Positions 14,243-19,494 of a stretch of 19,494 nt of DNA are shown in pieces; the stretch's first letter is position 1, and each line of letters starts with the position of its first letter. Source of the stretch: Coriobacteriia bacterium. GTDB taxonomy: Bacteria > Actinomycetota > Coriobacteriia > Anaerosomatales > JAENZW01. A model generated the notes under the pieces. That model was not told the origin of the DNA and searched no databases. It saw nothing but the letters and a program-made list of their open reading frames with translations. The translations under genes and the position numbers were made by a program. Location: NCBI GenBank assembly GCA_029858605.1, contig JAOUET010000014.1, positions 1-19,494 of the forward strand. The letters run 5' to 3'.

Positions 14243-14659
14243 ATGAGGAAATCGGTCCTCGCGTTCGTGATAGTGGGGGTGTTGGCGGTGTTCTCGGCGG
14301 GGCAGATACTGCTCGCCTTGAAGGCCGCGAGCCTCCAGCGTCAGCTAGATTCCGTCTCGATCAGCGAGAAGGCGGTCGAGGACGTGGTCGACGAGCGCAT
14401 GCGCTACTTCGCCGAGTTCATGCGCGACGGCGCGAGTCTGGACACCACGTCGACTGAGGGCACCTTCTGGTGGGTCGGCTATCGTTCGACCCAGTCGTAC
14501 GAGAGGCAGTCGGACGCCTACTCGGCGATCGAGGCCGCGCTTCACGAAGACGCTTCGTTGGGGCAGGCGTTCCACAGCCTTCACGAGGTCATCGACGGAC
14601 GGGAGTGGCCCGATCCTCCGCAGGCAGGCGAGCCCTACCTGGCCTACCCGGACGACTAG
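14243..14659 (+). CDS. Membrane-anchored hypothetical protein
   Basis: The 138-residue product has one N-terminal membrane helix (about residues 5-28, after MRKS) and then a mainly helical, charged domain expected outside the cytosol. The segment from about 30 to 62 (SLQRQLDSVSISEKAVEDVV onward) is likely coiled or helical. Residues 63-90 contain FWWVGYRSTQSYERQ, and the C-terminus is Pro- and Asp-rich. I recognise no family. The ATG at 14243 has AGGGG six bases upstream and begins exactly at the signal-anchor. Longer in-frame readings from 14135 would put 36 Cys- and Arg-rich residues before the anchor and pass through the promoter region, so I reject them. There is no Cys after the helix, so it is not a lipoprotein. 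Confidence 0.65.
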   Translation: MRKSVLAFVIVGVLAVFSAGQILLALKAASLQRQLDSVSISEKAVEDVVDERMRYFAEFMRDGASLDTTSTEGTFWWVGYRSTQSYERQSDAYSAIEAALHEDASLGQAFHSLHEVIDGREWPDPPQAGEPYLAYPDD

Positions 14660-14796
14660 GTGCGTCGCAGGAGTCGTCGGCTCGTCCGCGTCAGTCCTCA
14701 ACTCAGCTTCCGAGTGGCCTTGTTGCGCACCCGAGAAGCGCCTTCGCGCGTTCTGGACTATGGGGGGTAAGGTCAGCGCGAGTATTGGAGGCTCGA

Positions 14797-14970
14797 ATGA
14801 TGGTCTGTATTCGTCGGTTCGTAGCGGTGGTGTGTCTTCTGGCTCTTCTTGCCGTGCCGGCAACGGCGTTCGCCGGGGACAACGGTGAGCCTAGATCGCA
14901 GGCGCGCAACGGCACCTGCGAGTGTCCTGGCTGCGATATGAATCGTCACGGAAACGGCTGGAACTGGTGA
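14797..14970 (+). CDS. 57-aa secreted Cys/Gly/Trp-rich peptide
   Basis: Starting at ATG 14797, with GGAGG five bases upstream, the 57 codons encode a classic Sec signal peptide: basic IRR at 5-7, hydrophobic core at about 8-21, and a signal-peptidase I site after TAFA (residues 23-26). The predicted mature part is only about 31 residues: an acidic/polar stretch, then CECPGC at 41-46, and a His/Asn/Gly/Trp tail ending HGNGWNW. CxCxxC with nearby His could bind a metal, or the Cys could form disulfides. No family is recognised and no transporter or modification gene is adjacent, so a bacteriocin role is not supported. A second ATG follows directly at 14800. It is the only gene between 14660 and 15164. 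Confidence 0.65.
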   Translation: MMVCIRRFVAVVCLLALLAVPATAFAGDNGEPRSQARNGTCECPGCDMNRHGNGWNW

Positions 14971-15164
14971 CCTGCGCGGCGGTCTGACGCTTGGTGCGTC
15001 GAGACGGCACCACCTGGGGGAGACGCCGCTCGTCCTTCGAAGCCCTCGACTTGTCATGTTCTAGCTGTCAGGACAGAGGGCATAGAGGCGGCTGCGGAGG
15101 AGAATAGAGGAGGGGGACAGGACCTGTTTCGGGGCGCTGGAAGCATCTGCGCAAGGAGACCCGG

Positions 15165-16064
15165 ATGAAAGGCTTGAAACCCGAGCAGTACGACGCGCTG
15201 CTGAACGCGGCCGGCGATGTGGTCTTCCACCTGGACGCGGAACAGCGGTACGCGGGGATATGGGGCCGCTGGCTTGCGGTGCACGGACTCACGCCCGCGA
15301 TGTTCCTCGGCAAGACGTCGTGGGAGATCTTCGGCGAGGAAACTCGCGAGTTCTTCGAACCGCTCAACGAACGCGTTCTTGCGGGTGAGGACATCACCTA
15401 CGAGCGGTGGTTCGACGTTCCGTGGGGCGATCGAGTGTACTACCAGACCGCTCTTGCGCCCATGAGCGACGCCGATGGCGCGATAACAGGCGTGGTGGGG
15501 GTGGGCCGGGACATCACGGAGATCAAGCGCGCTCGAGACACGTTGGAGCACCTTGCGACTCACGATGCACTTACCGGACTACCGAACCGCGTCTCGCTCT
15601 TTCACGCACTCGAGCGCGCCGCGGAGCGGGTCGCGCGTGGTGCAACAGCCATGCTTGTCTTCGCCGATATCGATCGGTTCAAGCAGGCGAACGAGATAGG
15701 CGGACATGCCTACGGCGACGAACTACTTGCGGACATCGGGCGCGCATTGCGCGAGGTCGTTCGCGCGCCCGATATCGTTGCCAGAATCGGCGGTGACGAG
15801 TTCGCGGTGTTGATGGAAGGCGGCGATCTCCAGTCCGCTATGAAGCGTGCCGACGAACTGCGCGCCAGGGTGTGCGAGATTGGCGCCGAACACGGCTTCG
15901 AGTTCGATCTGAGCGTCGGCATCGCGCCGATCGAACCTCAGATGCCTGCCGACAAGGCTCTCAAGGCGGCCGATGAAGCGATGTATGAGGCGAAGAGCGC
16001 CGGTGGCGGTCTCGTGATCACGGCCGTTGCACGCCAGCGGTACTACCCGGCCGAGTTGCGATGA
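15165..16064 (+). CDS. PAS-GGDEF diguanylate cyclase
   Basis: This soluble 299-residue protein joins a PAS domain (about residues 8-120, closing with the PAC-like VVGVGRDITEIKRA) to a GGDEF domain (about 125-285). The linker leads into HDALTGLPNR at 133-142. FADIDRFKQANEIGGHAYGD at 166-185 carries the metal-binding Asp and substrate residues; the usual ND pair reads NE. The active-site loop is intact as GGDEF at 209-213. RAPD at 200-203, five residues before it, is a proper RxxD inhibitory site, so product feedback is expected. It should make cyclic di-GMP from two GTP in response to a ligand sensed by the PAS domain. AGGAGA lies just upstream of the ATG. It is convergent with the GGQ protein gene, three bases away. 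No EAL, HD-GYP or PilZ gene is in this window. Confidence 0.95.
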   Translation: MKGLKPEQYDALLNAAGDVVFHLDAEQRYAGIWGRWLAVHGLTPAMFLGKTSWEIFGEETREFFEPLNERVLAGEDITYERWFDVPWGDRVYYQTALAPMSDADGAITGVVGVGRDITEIKRARDTLEHLATHDALTGLPNRVSLFHALERAAERVARGATAMLVFADIDRFKQANEIGGHAYGDELLADIGRALREVVRAPDIVARIGGDEFAVLMEGGDLQSAMKRADELRARVCEIGAEHGFEFDLSVGIAPIEPQMPADKALKAADEAMYEAKSAGGGLVITAVARQRYYPAELR

Positions 16065-16067
16065 CTG

Positions 16068-16421
16068 TCATTCGTCGGAAGGGGGCCGCTGTCTAGTGCG
16101 CTTCTTCTGAGAGAGGTGTCTCTTGGCGGTGAGCCTTCGCATTCGTGCCGCCTGCGACGGCTTCGTCGCCTTGCGCACGGGAACGGGGCGCAGGGCATTC
16201 TCGAGACGCGTTCGCAGCGTCTTGAGGCACTCGCGCTTGTTTCGGAGCTGACTGCGCTCGCGCCGATACGTGACGGTGATACCGCTCGGCCCGTGGACCA
16301 GGCGCACGGCTGAGTCGGTCGTGTTGACCGACTGGCCGCCGGGACCCGACGCGCGGAACACCTGCACGTCGCATTCGGCAAGCAGGGCTTCGTCGGTCTC
16401 CGGAATCCGGTACTCGTGCAT
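16068..16421 (-). CDS. ArfB-like GGQ-domain peptidyl-tRNA hydrolase / release factor-like protein
   Basis: The 117-residue protein has the class I release-factor catalytic core without the codon-recognition domains. RASGPGGQSVNTTDSAVRL at 23-41 contains the GGQ (28-30) that triggers peptidyl-tRNA hydrolysis. It is followed by GITVTYRRERSQLRNK and a strongly basic tail (about 83-113). In ArfB (YaeJ) such a tail enters the empty mRNA channel of stalled ribosomes, so rescue of non-stop complexes is the likely role. Related short RF-like proteins of less certain function also exist. The ATG at 16421 has GAGGAG shortly upstream. The gene is divergent from the lipoprotein gene at 16561. ArfB usually has about 140 residues, so this copy is on the short side. 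Confidence 0.88.
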   Translation of the reverse strand: MHEYRIPETDEALLAECDVQVFRASGPGGQSVNTTDSAVRLVHGPSGITVTYRRERSQLRNKRECLKTLRTRLENALRPVPVRKATKPSQAARMRRLTAKRHLSQKKRTRQRPPSDE

Positions 16422-16511
16422 GCTCGCTCCTCAGATGTCGCGATCATCGTAGCGCGTTGCCGACGAAGGGGGTTCAAGATGGCGCGAACCGCGGACGTCA
16501 CATGCCGGTGC

Positions 16512-16517
16512 TAGGAT
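16512..16517 (+). promoter_or_regulatory. Weak -10 box (TAGGAT) upstream of the 16561 gene
   Basis: TAGGAT matches four of six bases and lies 43 bases before the ATG at 16561. No -35 is evident. On the other strand TACGAT near 16446-16451 could serve the GGQ gene in the same 139-base divergent spacer. Confidence 0.25.
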
Positions 16518-16560
16518 GAACTCAAGAGAACCAGGGAAGCTTGTTTGGAAGGGAACCGCC

Positions 16561-17091
16561 ATGAGACTGCCTGCAATCGTTGTGGTCGCGTTCTGCGTGA
16601 CGCTCGTCTTCGGCATGACGGCTTGCCAACGCGCGGAAGAGAAGGTCGCCGAGGAAGTCGCAGAGAAGGCGATGGAAGATGCTACCGGCTCGGATGTCGA
16701 ACTCGACGAGAACAAGGTCACTATCACCGGTGAGGACGGCGAGAGCGTCGAGATATCCGGATCCGAGGCCGAACTGGCCGAAGGCTTCCCTTCCGACGTG
16801 CCCGTATATGAAGACGGAACGATCGAGAGTTCGGGCAAGATCGCGGCGGGAGGCGTCGAGAACTACACGGTCAGCGTAGTCACCAATGATTCGGTGAACG
16901 ACGTCTTCGAGTGGTACAAGAGCGAGTTCGACGACAAGGGCTGGAACATGACGAGCGAGTTCAGCGCGGGGACCTCGGAAGGCGATTCCGCGATGCTCTC
17001 GTTCGAGAAGAGCGGCCGAATCGCGACGCTGGCAATCAGTCAAGAGCCTGGCGGGGAGACCATGATTGCCTGCACGGTGGCCTCAGAGTAG
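16561..17091 (+). CDS. Putative lipoprotein, unknown function
   Basis: From ATG 16561 (GGAAGGG seven bases upstream) the 176-residue protein begins with a lipoprotein-type signal sequence ending GMTAC, with Cys22 as the probable lipidated residue. The lipobox is imperfect, with Met at -3. After it comes a charged helical stretch rich in Glu, Ala and Lys (about 23-40). A beta-rich acidic segment follows (about 45-72, with the VTITGEDGESVEI pattern), then FPSDVPVYEDGTIE at about 79-92. The C-terminal domain (about 93-176) contains VNDVFEWYKSEFDDKGW. I recognise the general type, seen in many Gram-positive and delta-proteobacterial genomes, but no established function. The PEBP gene follows 35 bases later on the same strand. 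An in-frame ATG at 16516 would add 15 residues but lacks support. Confidence 0.75.
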   Translation: MRLPAIVVVAFCVTLVFGMTACQRAEEKVAEEVAEKAMEDATGSDVELDENKVTITGEDGESVEISGSEAELAEGFPSDVPVYEDGTIESSGKIAAGGVENYTVSVVTNDSVNDVFEWYKSEFDDKGWNMTSEFSAGTSEGDSAMLSFEKSGRIATLAISQEPGGETMIACTVASE

Positions 17092-17126
17092 TCTCGCCAG
17101 TCGAGCATCTCAGGGTTGGGGGCTAC

Positions 17127-17729
17127 ATGTCAGCGCTGAATCGAGCTGGCGTGGTCGTCGTGCTTGTGACTCTTGTCGCCATGACTACCGGGTGCTCGGC
17201 GGACGAGCCGTCGACCACGACGCCTGTCGACAGGGATCGCCCGGTTGAAGCGGAGGGGATGACGCTCGCATCCGATGCGTTCGAGGACGGAGGCGCGATT
17301 GCGGTCCGCTATGCGAACACGGGGGTTCAAGGCGGCGAGAACGTGTCCCTTCCGTTGCGATGGAGCGGCGCGCCCGCAGGAACCATGACGTATGCCCTCG
17401 TGGTCGTCGATCGGCATCCGGTTGCCGACAACTGGGTCCACTGGATGGTCGTCGACATACCGGTCTCAACGTTGGAGATAGCCGAGGGCGCGTCCGGTGG
17501 CGCGATACCGGCGGGAAGCCGTGAGCTCCGCAACACGTTCGGATCGGTTGGCTACGGTGGGCCGCAGCCGCCACCTGGATCCGGGGATCACGAGTACGAG
17601 GTCACGATGTACGCACTCGATGTCGCAGAACTCGAGATTGCCGAAGATGCGACGCTCGATGAGTTCCTGAGCGCCGTAGACGGCGCGACTTTGGAGACTG
17701 GCAGAATCAGCGGCTTCTTCGGCCGGTAG
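17127..17729 (+). CDS. YbhB/YbcL family (PEBP-like) putative lipoprotein
   Basis: The 200-residue protein joins a lipoprotein-type signal (hydrophobic to residue 20, then TTGC with Cys23) to a bacterial phosphatidylethanolamine-binding-protein domain (about 43-200). Characteristic pieces are SLPLRWSGAPAGTMTYAL at 74-91, NWVHWMVVDIP at 102-112, and GYGGPQPPPGSGDHEYEV at 142-159. In many relatives the last motif reads GPCPP; here Gln replaces the Cys. The usual DPDAP motif reads DRHPVAD. Bacterial PEBP proteins such as YbhB are small, often secreted or periplasmic, and without a settled role. The start has only a G-rich stretch upstream. It follows the lipoprotein gene by 35 bases and is probably co-transcribed with it. 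Lgt (4972) would modify both. It is convergent with the superoxide reductase gene, 16 bases away. Confidence 0.88.
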   Translation: MSALNRAGVVVVLVTLVAMTTGCSADEPSTTTPVDRDRPVEAEGMTLASDAFEDGGAIAVRYANTGVQGGENVSLPLRWSGAPAGTMTYALVVVDRHPVADNWVHWMVVDIPVSTLEIAEGASGGAIPAGSRELRNTFGSVGYGGPQPPPGSGDHEYEVTMYALDVAELEIAEDATLDEFLSAVDGATLETGRISGFFGR

Positions 17730-17745
17730 CTTCGGCGGCGTGGCC

Positions 17746-18093
17746 CTAGAGGGTGACCTCCGCTGCCCAGAGACCGTGCAGGTTGCAGTGCTGGACTGCG
17801 CGCACTACGGTGCCGGCATCGAGCGTTATCACGATCGAGACGGCCGGGTCGGTCGCGACGGGGGATAGATCGAAGCGGGCGATCGGCGCGTCGTCGGCAT
17901 AGAGCTCTATCCAGTCGATGAAGTGGTCCGCTTGATTCGGGTGCGCGACGTAGTGTCCCACCTCGATCGTCACCCGGACCTTCTCGCCGATGGCATCGAT
18001 TGCGACGTAGGGCGTATGTTTGCGCTCGAAGTCGGTGACTTGATCGAGATCGGTCACGAGATTGACTCCGGACAGAATCGGGGCGTCGCTCAT
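17746..18093 (-). CDS. Superoxide reductase, neelaredoxin type (desulfoferrodoxin iron-binding domain)
   Basis: Superoxide reductase reduces superoxide to hydrogen peroxide without releasing oxygen, a defence typical of anaerobes and microaerophiles. This 115-residue copy has only the catalytic one-iron domain and lacks the N-terminal desulforedoxin domain. Ligands for the Fe(His)4Cys centre can be seen: His26 in KHTP, His51 and His57 in HPNQADHF, and Cys103 and His106 in CNLHGLW. A fourth equatorial His may be His47 in VGHYVAHPN or be placed differently. Lys25 precedes the first His as usual, but Glu23 is one residue further away than in the common EKH motif. GAGGAGG is just upstream of ATG 18093; the longer in-frame reading to 18132 starts before this site and is rejected. 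It is divergent from the isochorismatase-like gene. The protein is cytosolic and probably monocistronic. Confidence 0.92.
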   Translation of the reverse strand: MSDAPILSGVNLVTDLDQVTDFERKHTPYVAIDAIGEKVRVTIEVGHYVAHPNQADHFIDWIELYADDAPIARFDLSPVATDPAVSIVITLDAGTVVRAVQHCNLHGLWAAEVTL

Positions 18094-18137
18094 GGTTCCT
18101 CCTCGCGCGGTACGAAGGTGCCGGGGGCACACGCAGG

Positions 18138-18143
18138 TTTATA
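18138..18143 (-). promoter_or_regulatory. Putative -10 box (TATAAA) for the superoxide reductase gene
   Basis: On the minus strand the site reads TATAAA, 45 bases before the ATG at 18093. No good -35 is visible. It faces the TAGAAT box at 18178 in a short divergent spacer. Confidence 0.45.
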
Positions 18144-18177
18144 CCCAGCGGACGGCTGCTGAGCCGGTCGCGTCCGG

Positions 18178-18183
18178 TAGAAT
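18178..18183 (+). promoter_or_regulatory. Putative -10 box (TAGAAT) for the isochorismatase-like gene
   Basis: TAGAAT lies 32 bases before the ATG at 18216, with no clear -35. The context GGTAGAATCG resembles that at 2172. Confidence 0.45.
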
Positions 18184-18215
18184 CGTGAGCCGAACCCGGC
18201 AGGGAGGCTGCGGAG

Positions 18216-18800
18216 ATGTGCGAATCTGAGAAGACCCTCGTCTCTCGCGAGGAATTCGTTCTCGCAATCATCGATATCCAGGAACGCCTTGCTTCGGCGA
18301 TGACACACTGCGATCGGGTCGTTGCAGCGGCGGAGCGGTTGGCGAAGTGTGCCGCGCTCGTGGACGCACCCATCATCGTGACTCGCCAGTACCCAAAGGG
18401 TCTGGGCAGCACGGTCGAAGGACTGGAGGCGACTCTCGTGTCCTTGGCGGAGGAGGGTGCGCGCGTCACCGGAGTGGACAAGATGTCTTTCTGTTGCACG
18501 GCCGACGCTAGCTTCGAGAGCGCGCTTGGCGCCACGGGACGAAGGCAGGTCGTCGTCGTCGGGATGGAGACGCACATATGTGTGGCGCAGACCGCACTCG
18601 CACTTGCCGGAAGCGGCTATGAGGTTCAAGTCGCGGCCGATGCGTGCTGCTCACGAGACGACATGGATCACGATGTCGCGCTGGACCGCCTGCGCAGCGC
18701 GGGCGTCGTCGTGACGACTTCGGAGGCGATAATGTACGAGGCGATAGGAGCAGCCGGCACACCCGAGTTCAAGCAGTTTCTGCAGATCGTGAAGGACTAG
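18216..18800 (+). CDS. Isochorismatase-family cysteine hydrolase
   Basis: The 194-residue protein has the catalytic triad of the isochorismatase/nicotinamidase superfamily: Asp20 in LAIIDIQERL, Lys89 in GVDKMSF, and Cys122 in VVVGMETHICVAQTAL. The cis-peptide motif VGMETH is intact. The relatively short length and the late DDMDHDVALDRLRSAGVVVTTSEA segment resemble the YcaC/ISOC1-like hydrolases rather than nicotinamidase proper. The substrate is unknown. No signal peptide is present, so it is cytosolic. GGGAGG lies about eight bases before the ATG. The gene is divergent from superoxide reductase and may share its regulatory spacer. Downstream, 18801-18972 holds no gene. Confidence 0.9.
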   Translation: MCESEKTLVSREEFVLAIIDIQERLASAMTHCDRVVAAAERLAKCAALVDAPIIVTRQYPKGLGSTVEGLEATLVSLAEEGARVTGVDKMSFCCTADASFESALGATGRRQVVVVGMETHICVAQTALALAGSGYEVQVAADACCSRDDMDHDVALDRLRSAGVVVTTSEAIMYEAIGAAGTPEFKQFLQIVKD

Positions 18801-18910
18801 ACGGTCGCGAAGGTTGAACGCAGTGCCGGACGCGTCTTCCCCCCACACAGCGCAATCGGCTGTCGGAAGGATTTGCCCTCTGAGTCGTGCGGTTGATGTG
18901 TCAGCTCCGC

Positions 18911-18916
18911 TAGAAT
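18911..18916 (+). promoter_or_regulatory. Putative -10 box (TAGAAT) for the 18973 gene
   Basis: TAGAAT lies 57 bases before the ATG at 18973. A TTGATG at 18893 is too close (12 bases) to serve as a -35. Confidence 0.4.
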
Positions 18917-18972
18917 AGGTGAACCGCGGCCGAGGTGCCGTCCTGCAATCGATTTCCGGTGAGGTCTGCCAG

Positions 18973-19494
18973 ATGATCCAACGAAATCCGCGTATCCTGT
19001 CTACCCTCTGCGCGACCCTCCTCTTCGTCGCGACGGCTTCCGCTTCGGCGGCCCCCGTCTCGCTCGAGGACTCTACTCTCTTCGTGCAGCTCTACCCCGA
19101 GGAGCAGCAGGGAGCGGCTTCGATGGTGGCCTATGTATCGATTCCTACCGACGCACCCCTGCCTGCGACGGTTCGAATCCCGATCCCGCAGGGAGCCGAA
19201 CCCTTCTGGGTCGGGGAGGTGTTCGACTCTGCCCTCAGCGATGCGATCGACCAAGAGCGCGACTACGAGATCGTTGACGGCGACGGCGGTCCGGTGGTGG
19301 AGCTGACGCTCGAGGAGACGCGCACGGCCATGTATGAGGCCCTCACCGGCCCGGCGGACACATCGGGCAGCAGGGTCTCCATTTCGTGGGTGTGGGTGCA
19401 GTCGGAGCCGACGAAGGACGTCCAGTTCAGCGTGACAGTCCCTGCTGCGGCAACCCTGGTGCAGGTGGATCCGGCTCCCGTTGTCGGACCGAGG
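18973..19494 (+). CDS. Secreted hypothetical protein, C-terminus cut by window edge
   Basis: From ATG 18973, with GAGGT eight bases upstream, 174 codons remain open to the right edge. Residues 1-27 form a Sec signal peptide (basic QRNPRI, hydrophobic core, then ASASAA as a probable cleavage site). The visible mature part is beta-rich and acidic, with segments such as ATVRIPIPQGAEPFWVGEV at about 63-81 and ISWVWVQSEPTKDVQFSVTV later, resembling an immunoglobulin-like or other beta-sandwich extracellular domain. I recognise no family. Related proteins often continue into a C-terminal membrane anchor, which cannot be checked here. The opposite strand is open over part of the region but lacks coding character. 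Confidence 0.75.
   Translation, partial: MIQRNPRILSTLCATLLFVATASASAAPVSLEDSTLFVQLYPEEQQGAASMVAYVSIPTDAPLPATVRIPIPQGAEPFWVGEVFDSALSDAIDQERDYEIVDGDGGPVVELTLEETRTAMYEALTGPADTSGSRVSISWVWVQSEPTKDVQFSVTVPAAATLVQVDPAPVVGPR

Noticed and set aside
13831..14457. A 208-codon plus-strand frame over the microprotein and membrane-anchored protein region
   Set aside because: It runs through the terminator-like hairpin and the inverted repeat, is low-complexity, and conflicts with better-supported frames on both strands.
14470..14796. Upstream in-frame extension of the 57-aa secreted peptide
   Set aside because: The extension overlaps the 14243 gene in another frame and would bury the signal peptide in the middle of the protein. 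The ATG at 14797 has its own good ribosome-binding site.
14797..14970. Secreted peptide as a bacteriocin or RiPP precursor
   Set aside because: It has a Sec signal rather than a double-Gly leader, and no modification, immunity or transporter gene is adjacent.
14991..15013. Hairpin GGTG-CGT / ACG-CACC after the secreted peptide gene
   Set aside because: The stem has a bulge and only seven pairs, and no T-run follows, so I could not claim a terminator or a cyclic di-GMP riboswitch ahead of the GGDEF gene.
15051..15056. TTGTCA as a -35 box for the GGDEF gene
   Set aside because: No acceptable -10 hexamer occurs 16-18 bases downstream.
15360..15380. GAACGCGTTC as a second SOS box
   Set aside because: The half-sites are separated by two bases instead of four, and the site is inside the PAS-GGDEF coding sequence.

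Overview
The window is a high-GC (roughly 60-65 % by eye), densely coded bacterial chromosome segment. Gene content and signals point to a Gram-positive of the Actinomycetota, possibly the class Coriobacteriia or a related anaerobic or microaerophilic lineage. The reasons are: DXP-independent vitamin B6 genes (pdxS-pdxT) followed by yebC and ruvCAB, frequent GTG starts, TAGAAT-like -10 boxes with poor -35 boxes, a GAAC-N4-GTTC SOS box, a DUF3048 protein, and a one-iron superoxide reductase. The taxonomic placement is inference. No rRNA, tRNA, insertion sequence, phage gene or CRISPR array was seen.

Left part (1-6075): a DUF1015 gene runs off the left edge on the minus strand. Upstream of it, on the same strand, are azlC and azlD, a branched-chain amino acid exporter pair. 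Next come a small Cys-containing protein, a minus-strand rhomboid protease, and a plus-strand group lemA - (strong hairpin) - htpX - lgt. This group combines membrane-protein quality control with lipoprotein maturation. A small Cys-rich minus-strand gene closes the region.

Centre (6169-12955): a membrane-anchored DUF3048 protein has a good sigma70-type promoter. It is followed by the conserved run pdxS-pdxT-yebC, a PflX-type radical SAM gene, and ruvC-ruvA-ruvB. A terminator-like hairpin and a perfect LexA-type operator lie directly before ruvC, so the Holliday-junction operon is probably SOS-controlled on its own although it sits in the pdx-yebC cluster.

Right part (12973-19494): an alpha/beta hydrolase is followed by an accessory-looking stretch of small genes. 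These are a 51-aa Met-rich membrane microprotein on the minus strand, an isolated perfect 8-bp inverted repeat, a 138-aa membrane-anchored protein, and a 57-aa secreted Cys/Gly/Trp peptide. Then come a PAS-GGDEF diguanylate cyclase, an ArfB-like GGQ ribosome-rescue factor, two putative lipoproteins (one of unknown function, one of the YbhB/PEBP family), a superoxide reductase divergent from an isochorismatase-like hydrolase, and the start of a secreted protein cut by the right edge.

Most genes are ordinary housekeeping genes. The points most worth a second look are the SOS box at ruvCAB, the small unannotated proteins at 13867-14022 and 14797-14970, the orphan inverted repeat at 14141-14160, and the lemA/htpX hairpin. 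I found no clear case of a whole undescribed system.
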